From Inia geoffrensis (lineage: Eukaryota; Chordata; Mammalia; Artiodactyla; Iniidae), in NCBI GenBank assembly GCA_036417435.1, contig JAZAQT010000784.1, forward strand, positions 1 through 64,000: a stretch of DNA of 64,000 nucleotides, written 5' to 3'. The translations under genes were made by a program, and so were the position numbers. Below the pieces are notes generated by a model. The model was given only the letters and a program-made list of their open reading frames with translations. It had not been told where the DNA came from and searched no databases. Positions 12,150 through 24,300 of this stretch are shown in pieces; positions within the stretch are counted from its first letter, which is position 1; each line of letters opens with the position of its first letter.

Positions 12150-13884
12150 AGTCCTTGTGTTTTCTTTTTCAAATTTATTTTTATAAGGCGATTTAGCTTA
12201 TTGAAACTGCTGTGTGTATGCTGCTGTACATAAATGATTTTCTTATGGAGACCTATAAATGTATGGGTTTTAATTTTCTTCATAGTCAGGTATATTCCTA
12301 GGTTTTGAATATGCGGTGTTGAGTCCATTTGGTTGAGCAATGAGTAGGTCTTTTCTAATATATATTTGGCTTATGGAATGGTATCTGTCCTAATGTCAAC
12401 CTCTGGTTTTATGCAGCCTCCCCCCTCTCCTTTCCCCTTAAGCAAGCATAAGTTTCTTTTGTAAATGTGAGACTCTCTTGTGTTTTGTAATGCAGTTCAC
12501 ACGTAGCCGTGTTTACATTCTCGGTATTAGTGATACCTTATGATGTTTCTTTTTCTGTGTGACTTATTTCACTTAGAAACATCATAACTAAATCCTCTCA
12601 TTATGCTGCTACTGGTCTGTTGCCATTGATTACATTGTTGAGTGATATTCCATTGTAGGGATGTACCACAACTTCTATATCCATTTTTCTCTTTCTGGCC
12701 TATTAAAGTTGTGCCATAGTCAAGGATCCCGTACACAGAGCAGCCCCAAACTTTGGTGTGGCTGTGTCTTTTTCATTTAAATTTTCCGAATCCATAGCAC
12801 CATTATTGGAAGTGCCCTTGGCTCTCTAGCTTGGTTTTTTCTTTGTTCCAGGAAGCACCATCCACTTCTCCAGAGTGGCTGTTGGCAATTTACATCCCGC
12901 CCATCAGCATAACAAGGCTGCCGGTTCTCCATGGCCTGTCCTGCCTCTCTGGATTTTACAATTTTTTCGGACGGCCCTTTGGATCGGTGGGAAGTGAGAC
13001 TTCCTTGTAGTGCGGATTTCCATTGCAGGCTTGCTTGGTTTGCCAAAGAGTGTGTATGCGTTTATTCCTGAATATATTCAGGAAAAAACGCATACGCCCT
13101 TTTTGGCCAAGTGCATCACTGTCGAACTGCTGCCTCTTTTCCTACGCTTTCAGAGCAATTCTTATCTACCCCCTGATATCTGTTTCTGCAATTCTGTGTC
13201 GCGTTCAAGTCCTCTTCACAGACGTCCTTCAATAAATTTTTGGATGATAGGGGTCATTAGGAACTCTGCAGGATTGTGAGTTACAGTGCCAGAAATCTCC
13301 TTTTCTCAACTCGCTTTCTTGTGAACTGACCGCAAACCCGAAGAATTGCTTCAGGCCCTAATCTCGTTCCGGCATGGCACGCTGAGCCTTTGGTGAATTC
13401 TTCTTCCTGTAGGGAAATCAGAGTTCAATGTGCCCGTCCAAACACATCAAGTTAGCCGCTCATTCGTTCTCCTTATTCCTGTTAATCTTCCAAGGAGACT
13501 GCAAACTGTGCCAAACAAGAGGTCAAAGGCACTGACTCTCCAAGTGGGGAGAATGTTAATATTGCATCTGGAACGGCGAACTCGAGTACCAGGGGGCTAA
13601 AATGGCGATGAGTTTTAGAAATTTTTCCTGATCACTTCGTGGCCCATATTCTGGGTTTTCCATGCATATTTTAGCTGAAGGATAAATCCCTTACACGTGG
13701 AGATTTGGGACCCATGGAATGGGAACCATGCACCATTACCTCAAAGGGTCTGCATTCCCTCAACAATAGTATCAGCCCCAAGTGTCCAGCCTTATCTCTC
13801 CCCCAGCTGTGGATGTAGAGGTGGTAAATCCAAGATTCCTCACAAGCCCTGAAGGACTTATTTAAGAATTTCTCTCTATTTGAC
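12150..13884 (+). repeat. Monomer U8 (alpha, family 1)
   Basis: 1,735 bp. Palindrome 13039-13110 is the alpha variant plus an extra change (GTTTATTCC). The 3' end has CCCATGG and CAACAATAG. Alpha markers CCATTATTGG and GTCCTTCAATAAAT preceded by CACAGAC are present. Confidence 0.92.
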
Positions 13885-15620
13885 AGTCCTTGTGTTTTCT
13901 TTTTCAAATTTATTTTTATAAGGGGATTTAGCTTATTGACACTGCTGTCTGTATGCTTCTGTACACAAATGATTTTCTTATGGAGACGTATAAATGTATG
14001 GGTTTTAATTTTCTTCCTAGTCAGGTATATTCCTAGGTTTTGAATACGGGGTGTTGAGTCCATTTGGTTGAGCAATGAGTAGGTCTTGTCCAATATATAT
14101 TTGGCTTATGGAATGGTATCTGTCCTAATGTCAACCTCTGGTTTTATGCAGCCTCCCCAGTCTACTTTCCCCTTAAGCAAGGTAAGTTTCTTTTGTAAAT
14201 GTGAGACTCTGTTGTGTTTTGTAATGCAGTTCACACGTAGCCGTGTTTACATTCCCGGTATTAGTGATACCTTATGATGTTTCTTTTTCTGTGTGACTTA
14301 TTTCACTTAGAATCATCATAACTAAATCCTCTCATTATGCTGCTACTGGTCTGTTGCCATTGATTTCATTGTTGAGTGATATTCCATTGTAGGGATGTAC
14401 CACAACTTCTATATCCATTTTTCTCTTTCTGGGCTATTAAAGTTGTACCATAATCAAGGATCCCGTACACAGAGCAGCCCCAAACTTTGGTGTGGCTGTG
14501 TCTTTTTCATTTAAATTTTCCGAATCTATAGCACCATAAGTGGAAGTGCCCTAGGCTCTCTGGCTTGTTTTTTTCTTTGTTCCAGGAAACACCATCCACT
14601 TCTCCAGAGTGGCTGTTGGCAATTTACATCTCGCCCATCAGCATAACAAGGCTGCCGGTTTCTCCATGGCCTGTCCTGCCTCTCTGGATTTTACACTTTT
14701 TTCAGAAGGCCCTTCGGATCGGTGGGAAGTGAGACTTCCTTGTAGTGCGGATTTCCATTGCAGGCTTGCTTGGTTGGCCAAAAAGGGCGTATGCGTTTTT
14801 TTCTGAATATATTCAGGAAAAAACGCATACGCCCTTTTTGGCCAAGTGCATCACTGTCGAACTGCTGCCTCTTTTCCTACGCTTTCAGAGCAATTCTTAT
14901 CTACCCCCTGATATATGTTTTCTGCAATTCTGTGTCGCTTTCAAGTCCTCTTCACAGCCTTCCTTCAATAAATTTTTGATTGGTAGGGGTCATTTGGAAC
15001 TCTGCAGGATTGTGAGTTACAGTGCCAAAAATCTCCTTTTCTCAACTCGCTTTCTTGTGAGCTGACCGCAAACGCGAAGAATTGCTTTAGGCCCTAATCT
15101 CGTTCCGGCATGGCATGCGGAGCCTTTGGTGAATTCTTCTTCCTGTATGGAAATCAGAGTTCAATGTGCCCGTCCAAACACATCGAGTTAGCCGTTCATT
15201 CATTCTCCTTATTCCTGTTCATCTTCCACAGAAAATGCAAACTGTGCGAAACAAGAGTTCAAAGGCACTGACTCTTCAACTGGGGAGAATGTTAATATCG
15301 CATCTGAAATGGCGAACTCGAATACCAGGGAGCTAAAATGGCGATGAGTTTTAGAAATTTTGCCTGATAACTTCGTGGACCATATTCTGGGTTTTCCATG
15401 CATATTTTAGCTGAAGGATAAATCCCTTAAATGTGGAGATTTGGGAATCGTGGAATGGGAAGCATGCACCATTACCTCAAAGGGTCTGCATTCCCTCACC
15501 AATATTATCATCCCCAAGTGTCCAGCCTTATCTCTCCCCCAGCTGTGGATGTAGAGGTCGTAAATCCAAGATTCCTCACAAGCCCTGAAGGACTTATTTA
15601 AGAGTTTTTCTCTATTTGAC
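13885..15620 (+). repeat. Monomer U9 (beta, family 1)
   Basis: 1,736 bp. Beta markers at the 5' end; 3' end with TTAAATGTGGAG, GGGAATCGTGG, ATTATCATCCCC and GGTCGTAAATCC. The XhoI site is lost (CTCGAA). Palindrome 14774-14845 has one left-arm mismatch (TTTTTTTCTG). Private change TTTTTGATTGGTAGG near 14,975. Confidence 0.92.
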
Positions 15621-17355
15621 AGTCCTTGTGTTTTCTTTTTCAAATTTATTTTTATAAGGGGATTTAGCTTATTTACACTGCTGTGTGTATGCTGCTGTAC
15701 ACGAATGATTTTCTTATGGAGACCTATAAATGTATGGGTTTTAATTTTCCTTATAGTCAGGTATATTCCTAGGTTTTGAATACGGGGTGTTGAGTCCATT
15801 TGGTTGAGCAAGGATTAGGTCTTGTCTAATATATATTTGGCTTATGGAATGGTATCTGTCCTAATGTCAACCTCTGGTTTTATGCAGCCTCCCCACTCTC
15901 CTTTTCCCTTAAGCAAGCATAAGTTTCTTTTGTAAATGTGAGACTCTCTTGTGTTTTGTAATGCAGTTCACACGTAGCCGTGTTTACATTCCCGGTATTA
16001 GTGATACCTTATGATGTTTCTTTTTCTGTGTGACTTATTTCACTTAGAAACATCATAACTAAATCCTCTCATTATGCTGCTACTGGTCTGTTGCCATTGA
16101 TTACATTGTTGAGTGATATTCCATTGTAGGGATGTACCACAACTTCTATATCCATTTTTCTCTTTCTGGCCTATTAAAGTTGTACCATAGTCAAGGATCC
16201 CGTACACAGAGCAGCCCCAAACTTTGGTGTGGCTGTGTCTTTTTCATTTAAATTTTCCGAATCCATAGCACCATTATTGGAAGTGCCCTTGGCTCTCTAG
16301 CTTGGTTTTTTCTTTGTTCCAGGAAGCACCATCCACTTCTCCAGAGTGGCTGTTGGCAATTTACATCCCGCCCATCAGCATAACAAGGCTGCCGGTTCTC
16401 CATGGCCTGTCCTGCCTCTCTGGATTTTACAATTTTTTCGGACGGCCCTTTGGATCGGTGGGAAGTGAGACTTCCTTGTAGTGCGGATTTCCATTGCAGG
16501 CTTGCTTGGTTTGCCAAAGAGTGTGTATGCGTTTTTTCCTGAATATATTCAGGAAAAAACGCATACGCCCTTTTTGGCCAAGTGCATCACTGTCGAACTG
16601 CTGCCTCTTTTCCTACGCTTTCAGAGCAATTTTTATCTACCCCCTGATATCTGTTTCTGCAATTCTGCGTCGCGTTCAAGTCCTCTTCACAGACGTCCTT
16701 CAATAAATTTTTGGATGGTAGGGGTCATTAGGAACTCTGCAGGATTGTGAGTTACAGTACCAGAAATCTCCTTTTCTCAACTCGCTTTATTGTGAACTGA
16801 CCGCAAACCCGAAGAATTGCTTCAGGCCCTAATCTCGTTCCGGCATGGCACGCTTAGCCTTTGGTGAATTCTTCTTCCTGTAGGGAAATCAGAGTTCAAT
16901 GTGCCCGTCCAAACACATCAAGTTAGCCGCTCATTCGTTCTCCTTATTCCTGTTCATCTTCCAAGGAAACTGCAAACTGTGCCAAACAAGAGGTCAAAGG
17001 CACTGACTCTCCAAGTGGGGAGAATGTTAATATTGCATCTGGAACGGCGAACTCGAGTATCAGGGGGCTAAAATGGCGATGAGTTTTAGAAATTTTTCCT
17101 GATCACTTCGTGGCCCATATTCTGGGTTTTCCATGCATATTTTAGCTGAAGGATAAATCCCTTACACGTGGAGATTTGGGAACCATGGAATGGGAACCAT
17201 GCACCATTACCTCAAAGGGTCTGCATTCCCTCAACAATAGTATCAGCCCCAAGTGTCCAGCCTTATTTCTCCCCCAGCTGTGGATGTAGAGGTGGTAAAT
17301 CCAAGATTCCTCACAAGCCCTGAAGGACTTATTTAAGAATTTCTCTCTATTTGAC
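15621..17355 (+). repeat. Monomer U10 (alpha, family 1)
   Basis: 1,735 bp. 5' end with TTTTCCTTATAGTC and CTCTCCTTTTCCC; alpha palindrome at 16510-16581; 3' end with CATGG and CAACAATAG. Good reference copy for alpha. Confidence 0.93.
16510..16581. repeat. 72-bp palindrome, alpha variant with decayed left arm (U10 copy)
   Basis: The left arm begins TTTGCCAAAGAGTGTGTATG and differs from the intact arm at four positions (3, 10, 13 and 15), leaving 32 of 36 pairs. The right arm is unchanged. The same four changes occur in U6, U8, U12, U14, U27, U28 and U32, making this the most useful diagnostic of the alpha subtype. U8 has a fifth change (GTTTATTCC). Confidence 0.95.
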
Positions 17356-19092
17356 AGTCCTTGTGTTTTCTTTTTGAAATTTATTTTTATAAGGGGATTT
17401 AGCTTATTGACACTGCTGTCTGTATGCTTCTGTACACAAATGATTTTCTTATGGAGACGTATAAATGTATGGGTTTTTATTTTCTTCCTAGTCAGGTATA
17501 TTCCTAGGTTTTGAATACGGGGTGTTGAGTCCATTTGGTTGAGCAATGAGTAGGTCTTGTCCAATATATATTTGGCTTATGGAATGGTATCTGTCCTAAT
17601 GTCAACCTCTGGTTTTATGCAGCCTCCCCAGTCTACTTTCCCCTTAAGCAAGCCTAAGTTTCTTTTGTAAATGTGAGACTCTGTTGTGTTTTGTAATGCA
17701 GTTCACACGTAGCCGTGTTTACATTCCCGGTATTAGTGATACCTTATGATGTTTCTTTTTCTGTGTGACTTATTTCACTTAGAATCATCATAACTAAATC
17801 CTCTCATTATGCTGCTACTGGTCTGTTGCCATTGATTTCATTGTTGAGTGATATTCCATTGTAGGGATGTACCACAACTTCTATATCCATTTTTCTCTTT
17901 CTGGGCTATTAAAGTTGTACCATAATCAAGGATCCCGTACACAGAGCAGCCCCAAACTATGGTGTGGCTGTGTCTTTTTCATTTAAATTTTCCGAATCTA
18001 TAGCACCATAAGTGGAAGTGCCCTAGGCTCTCTAGCTTGGTTTTTTCTTTGTTCCAGGAAACACCATCCACTTCTCCAGAGTGGCTGTTGGCAATTTACA
18101 TCTCGCCCATCAGCATAACAAGGCTGCCGGTTTCTCCATGGCCTGTCCTGCCTCTCTGGATTTTACACTTTTTTCAGAAGGCCCTTTGGATCGGTGGGAA
18201 GTGAGACTTCCTTGTAGTGCGGATTTCCATTGCAGGCTTGCTTGGTTGGCCAAAAAGGGCGTATGCGTTTTTTCCTGAATATATTCAGGAAAAAACGCAT
18301 ACGCCCTTTTTGGCCAAGTGCATCACTGTCGAACTGCTGCCTCTTTTCCTACGCTTTCAGAGCAATTCTTATCTACCCCCTGATATATGTTTTCTGCAAT
18401 TCTGTGTCGCTTTCAAGTCCTCTTCACAGCCTTCCTTCAATAAATTTTTGGATGGTAGGGGTCATTTGGAACTCTGCAGGATTGTGAGTTACAGTGCCAA
18501 AAATCTCCTTTTCTCAACTCGCTTTCTTGTGAGCTGACCGCAAACGCGAAGAATTGCTTCAGGCCCTAATCTCGTTCCGGCATGGCATGCGGAGCCTTTG
18601 GTGAATTCTTCTTCCTGTATGGAAATCAGAGTTCAATGTGCCCGTCCAAACACATCGAGTTAGCCGTTCATTCATTCTCCTTATTCCTGTTCATCTTCCA
18701 CAGAAATTGCAAACTGTGCGAAACAAGAGTTCAAAGGCACTGACTCTTCAACTGGGGAGAATGTTAATATCGCATCTGAAACGGCGAACTCGAATACCAG
18801 GGAGCTAAAATGGCGATGAGTTTTAGAAATTTTGCCTGATCACTTCGTGGACCATATTCTGGGTTTTCCATGCATATTTTAGCTGAAGGATAAATCCCTT
18901 AAATGTGGAGATTTGGGAATCGTGGAATGGGAAGCATGAACCATTACCTCAAAGGGTCTGCATTCCCTCACCAATATTATCATCCCCAAGTGTCCAGCCT
19001 TATCTCTCCCCCAGCTGTGGATGTAGAGGTCGTAAATCCAAGATTCCTCACAAGCCCTGAAGGACTTATTTAAGAGTTTCTCTCTATTTGAC
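17356..19092 (+). repeat. Monomer U11 (beta, family 1)
   Basis: 1,737 bp. 5' end with GAAATTTATTT, GAGACGTATAAATG, CCAGTCTACTTTCC; perfect palindrome 18246-18317; 3' end TTAAATGTGGAG and GGGAATCGTGG. Good reference copy for beta. XhoI lost. Confidence 0.93.
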
Positions 19093-20828
19093 AGTCCTTG
19101 TGTTTTCTTTTTCAAATTTATTTTTATAAGGGGATTTAGCTTATTTACACTGCTGTGTGTATGCTGCTGTACACAAATGATTTTCTTATGGAGACCTATA
19201 AATGTATGGGTTTTAATTTTCCTTATAGTCAGGTATATTCCTAGGTTTTGAATACGGGGTGTTGAGTCCATTTGGTTGAGCAAGGATTAGGTCTTGTCTA
19301 ATATATATTTGGCTTATGGAATGGTATCTGTCCTAATGTCAACCTCTGGTTTTATGCAGCCTCCCCACTCTCCTTTTCCCTTAAGCAAGCATAAGTTTCT
19401 TTTGTAAATGTGAGACTCTCTTGTGTTTTGTAATGCAGTTCACACGTAGCCGTGTTTACATTCCCGGTATTAGTGATACCTTATGATGTTTCTTTTTCTG
19501 TGTGACTTATTTCACTTAGAAACATCATAACTAAATCCTCTCATTATGCTGCTACTGGTCTGTTGCCATTGATTACATTGTTGAGTGATATTCCATTGTA
19601 GGGATGTACCACAACTTCTATATCCATTTTTCTCTTTCTGGCCTATTAAAGTTGTACCATAGTCAAGGATCCCGTACACAGAGCAGCCCCAAACTTTGGT
19701 GTGGCTGTGTCTTTTTCATTTAAATTTTCCGAATCCATAGCACCATTATTGGAAGTGCCCTTGGCTCTCTAGCTTGGTTTTTTTCTTTGTTCCAGGAAGC
19801 ACCATCCACTTCTCCAGAGTGGCTGTTGGCAATTTACATCCCGCCCATCAGCATAACAAGGCTGCCGGTTCTCCATGGCCTGTACTGCCTCTCTGGATTT
19901 TACAATTTTTTCGGACGGCCCTTTGGATCGGTGGGAAGTGAGACTTCCTTGTAGTGCGGATTTCCATTGCAGGCTTGCTTGGTTTGCCAAAGAGTGTGTA
20001 TGCGTTTTTTCCTGAATATATTCAGGAAAAAACGCATACGCCCTTTTTGGCCAAGTGCATCACTGTCGAACTGCTGCCTCTTTTCCTACGCTTTCAGAGC
20101 AATTCTTATCTACCCCCTGATATCTGTTTCTGCAATTCTGCGTCGCGTTCAAGTCCTCTTCACAGACGTCCTTCAATAAATTTTTGGATGATAGGGGTCA
20201 TTAGGAACTCTGCAGGATTGTGAGTTACAGTGCCAGAAATCTCCTTTTCTCAACTCGCTTTCTTGTGAACTGACCGCAAACCCGAAGAATTGCTTCAGGC
20301 CCTAATCTCGTTCCGGCATGGCACGCTGAGCCTTTGGTGAATTCTTCTTCCTGTAGGGAAATCAGAGTTCAATGTGCCCGTCCAAACACATCAAGTTAGC
20401 CGCTCATTCGTTCTCCTTATTCCTGTTAATCTTCCAAGGAAACTGCAAACTGTGCCAAACAAGAGGTCAAAGGCACTGACTCTCCAAGTGGGGAGAATGT
20501 TAATATTGCATCTGGAACGGCGAACTCGAGTACCAGGGGGCTAAAATGGCGATGAGTTTTAGAAATTTTTCCTGATCACTTCGTGGCCCATATTCTGGGT
20601 TTTCCATGCATATTTTAGCTGAAGGATAAATCCCTTACACGTGGAGATTTGGGACCCATGGAATGGGAACCATGCACCATTACCTCAAAGGGTCTGCATT
20701 CCCTCAACAATAGTATCAGCCCCAAGTGTCCAGCCTTATTTCTCCCCCAGCTGTGGATGTAGAGGTGGTAAATCCAAGATTCCTCACAAGCCCTGAAGGA
20801 CTTATTTAAGAATTTCTCTCTATTTGAC
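19093..20828 (+). repeat. Monomer U12 (alpha, family 1)
   Basis: 1,736 bp. Same arrangement as U10, with the alpha palindrome at 19983-20054 and an extra T in the T run before CTTTGTTCCAGG near 19,780. Confidence 0.93.
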
Positions 20829-22565
20829 AGTCCTTGTGTTTTCTTTTTGAAATTTATTTTTATAAGGGGATTTAGCTTATTGACACTGCTGTGTGTATGC
20901 TGCTGTACACAAATGATTTTCTTATGGAGACGTATAAATGTATGGGTTTTTATTTTCTTCCTAGTCAGGTATATTCCTAGGTTTTGAATACGGGGTGTTG
21001 AGTCCATTTGGTTGAGCAATGAGTAGGTCTTGTCCAACATATATTTGGCTTATGGAATGGTATCTGTCCTAATGTCAACCTCTGGTTTTATGCAGCCTCC
21101 CCAGTCTACTTTCCCCTTAAGCAAGCCTAAGTTTCTTTTGTAAATGTGAGACTCTGTTGTGTTTTGTAATGCAGTTCACACGTAGCCGTGTTTACATTCC
21201 CGGTATTAGTGATACCTTATGATGTTTCTTTTTCTGTGTGACTTATTTCACTTAGAATCATCATAACTAAATCCTCTCATTATGCTGCTACTGGTCTGTT
21301 GCCATTGATTTCATTGTTAAGTGATATTCCATTGTAGGGATGTACCACAACTTCCATATCCATTTTTCTCTTTCTGGGCTATTAAAGTTGTACCATAATC
21401 AAGGATCCCGTACACAGAGAAGCCCCAAACTATGGTGTGGCTGTGTCTTTTTCATTTATATTTTCCGAATCTATAGCACCATAAGTGGAAGTGCCCTAGG
21501 CTCTCTAGCTTGGTTTTTTCTTTGTTCCAGGAAACACCATCCACTTCTCCAGAGTGGCTGTTGGCAATTTACATCTCGCCCATCAGCATAACAAGGCTGC
21601 CGGTTTCTCCATGGCCTGTCCTGCCTCTCTGGATTTTACACTTTTTTCAGAAGGCCCTTTGGATCGGTGGGAAGTGAGACTTCCTTGTAGTGCGGATTTC
21701 CATTGCAGGCTTGCTTGGTTGGCCAAAAAGGGCGTATGCGTTTTTTCCTGAATATATTCAGGAAAAAACGCATACGCCCTTTTTGGCCAAGTGCATCACT
21801 GTCGAACTGCTGCCTCTTTTCCTACGCTTTCAGAGCAATTCTTATCTACCCCCTGATATATGTTTTCTGCAATTCTGTGTCGCTTTCAAGTCCTCTTCAC
21901 AGCCTTCCTGCAATAAATTTTTGGATGGTAGGGGTCATTTGGAACTCTGCAGGATTGTGAGTTACAGTGCCAAAAATCTCCTTTTCTCAACTCGCTTTCT
22001 TGTGAGCTGACCGCAAACGCGAAGAATTGCTTCAGGCCCTAATCTCGTTCCGGCATGGCATGCGGAGCCTTTGGTGAATTCTTCTTCCTGTATGGAAATC
22101 AGAGTTCAATGTGCCCGTCCAAACACATCGAGTTAGCCGCTCATTCATTCTCCTTATTCCTGTTCATCTTCCACAGAAATTGCAAACTGTGCGAAACAAG
22201 AGTTCAAAGGCACTGACTCTTCAACTGGGGAGAATGTTAATATCGCATCTGAAACGGCGAACTCGAATACCAGGGAGCTAAAATGGTGATGAGTTTTAGA
22301 AATTTTGCCTGATCACTTCGTGGACCATATTCTGGGTTTTCCATGCATATTTTAGCTGAAGGATAAATCCCTTAAATGTGGAGATTTGGGAATCGTGGAA
22401 TGGGAAGCATGCACCATTACCTCAAAGGGTCTGCATTCCCTCACCAATATTATCATCCCCAAGTGTCCAGCCTTATCTCTCCCCCAGCTGTGGATGTAGA
22501 GGTCGTAAATCCAAGATTCCTCACAAGCCCTGAAGGACTTATTTAAGAGTTTCTCTCTATTTGAC
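20829..22565 (+). repeat. Monomer U13 (beta, family 1)
   Basis: 1,737 bp. Perfect palindrome 21719-21790. Beta 5' and 3' markers as in U11; private CTTCCTGCAATAAAT near 21,905 and AATGGTGATGAG near 22,285. XhoI lost. Confidence 0.93.
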
Positions 22566-24300
22566 AGTCCTTGTGTTTTCTTTCTCAAATTTATTTTTAT
22601 AAGGGGATTTAGCTTATTTACACTGCTGTGTGTATGCTGCTGTACACAAATGATTTTCTTATGGAGACCTATAAATGTATGGGTTTTAATTTTCCTTATA
22701 GTCAGGTATAATCCTAGGTTTTGAATACGGGGTGTTGAGTCCATTTGGTTGAGCAAGGATTAGGTCTTGTCTAATATATATTTGGCTTATGGAATGGTAT
22801 CTGTCCTAATGTCAACCTCTGGTTTTATGCAGCCTCCCCACTCTCCTTTTCCCTTAAGCAAGCATAAGTTTATTTTGTAAATGTGAGACTCTGTTGGGTT
22901 TTGTAACGCAGTTCACACGTAGCCGTGTTTATATTCCCGGTATTAGTGATATCTTATGATGTTTCTTTTTCTGTGTGACTTATTTCACTTAGAATCATCA
23001 TAAATAAATCAACTCATTATGCTGCTACTGGTCTGTTGCCATTGATTTCATTGTTGAGTGATATTCCATTTTAGGGATGTACCACAACTTCTATATCCAT
23101 TTTACTCTTTCTGGCCTATTAAAGTTGTACCATAGTCAAGGATACTTACACAGAGCAGCCCCAAACTTTGGTGTGGCTGTGTCTTTTTCATTTAAATTTT
23201 CCGAATTCATAGCACCATTATTGGAAGTGCCCTAGGCTCTCTAGCTTGTTTTTTTCTTTGTTTCAGGAAGCACCATCCACTTCTCCAGAGTGGCTGTTGG
23301 CAATTTACATCCCGCCCATCAGCAAAACAAGGCTGCCGGTTCTCCATAGCCTGTCCTGCCTCTCTGGATTTTACACTTTTTTCGGACGTCCCTTTGGATC
23401 GGTGGGAAGTGAGACTTCCTTGTAGTGCGGATTTCCATTGCAGGCTTGCTTGGTTTGCCAAAGAGTGTGTATGCGTTTTTTCCTGAATATATTCAGGAAA
23501 AAACGCATACGCCCTTTTTGGCCAAGTGCATCACTGTCGAACTGCTGCCTCTTTTCCTACGCTTTCAGAGCAATTCTTATCTAACCCCTGATATCTGTTT
23601 TCTGCAATTCTGCATCGCGTTCAAGTCCTCTTCACAGCCTTCCTTCAATAAATTTTTGGATGATAGGGGTCATTAGGAACTCTGCAGGATTGTGAGTTAC
23701 AGTGCCAAAAATCTCCTTTTCTCAACTCGCTTTCTTGTGAGCTGACCGCAAACCCGTAGAATTGCTTCAGGCCGTAATCTCGTTCCGGCATGGCACGCTG
23801 AGCCTTTGGTGAATTCTTCTTCCTGTAGGGAAATCAGAGTTCAATGTGCCCGTCCAAACACATCAAGTTAGCCGCTCATTCGTTCTCCTTATTCCTGTTC
23901 ATCTTCCAAGGAAACTGCAAACTGTGCCAAACAAGAGGTCAAAGGCACTGACTCTCCAAGTGGGGAGAATGTTAATATTGCATCTGGAACGGCGAACTCG
24001 AGTACCAGGGGGCTAAAATGGCGATGAGTTTTAGAAATTTTTCCTGATCACTTCGTGGCCCATATTCTGGGTTTTCCATGCATATTTTAGCTGAAGGATA
24101 AATCCCTTACACGTGGAGATTTGGGACCCATGGAATGGGAACCATGCAACATTACCTAAAAGGGTCTGCATTCCCTCACCAATAGTATCAGCCCCAAGTG
24201 TCCAGCCTTATTTCTCCCCCAGCTGTGGATGCAGAGGTGGTAAATCCAAGATTCCTCACAAGCCCTGAAGGAATTATTTAAGAATTTCTCTCTATTTGAC
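22566..24300 (+). repeat. Monomer U14 (alpha with a divergent internal segment)
   Basis: 1,735 bp. Between about 22,870 and 23,150 it carries an uncommon set of variants: GTTTATTTTGTAAATG, GTTGGGTTTTGTAACGC, ATCATAAATAAATCAACTC, CATTTTAGGGATG, ATTTTACTCTTTC. The BamHI site is replaced by GGATACTTACAC. The same set recurs in U30 and U33. Alpha palindrome at 23454-23525. Confidence 0.92.
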
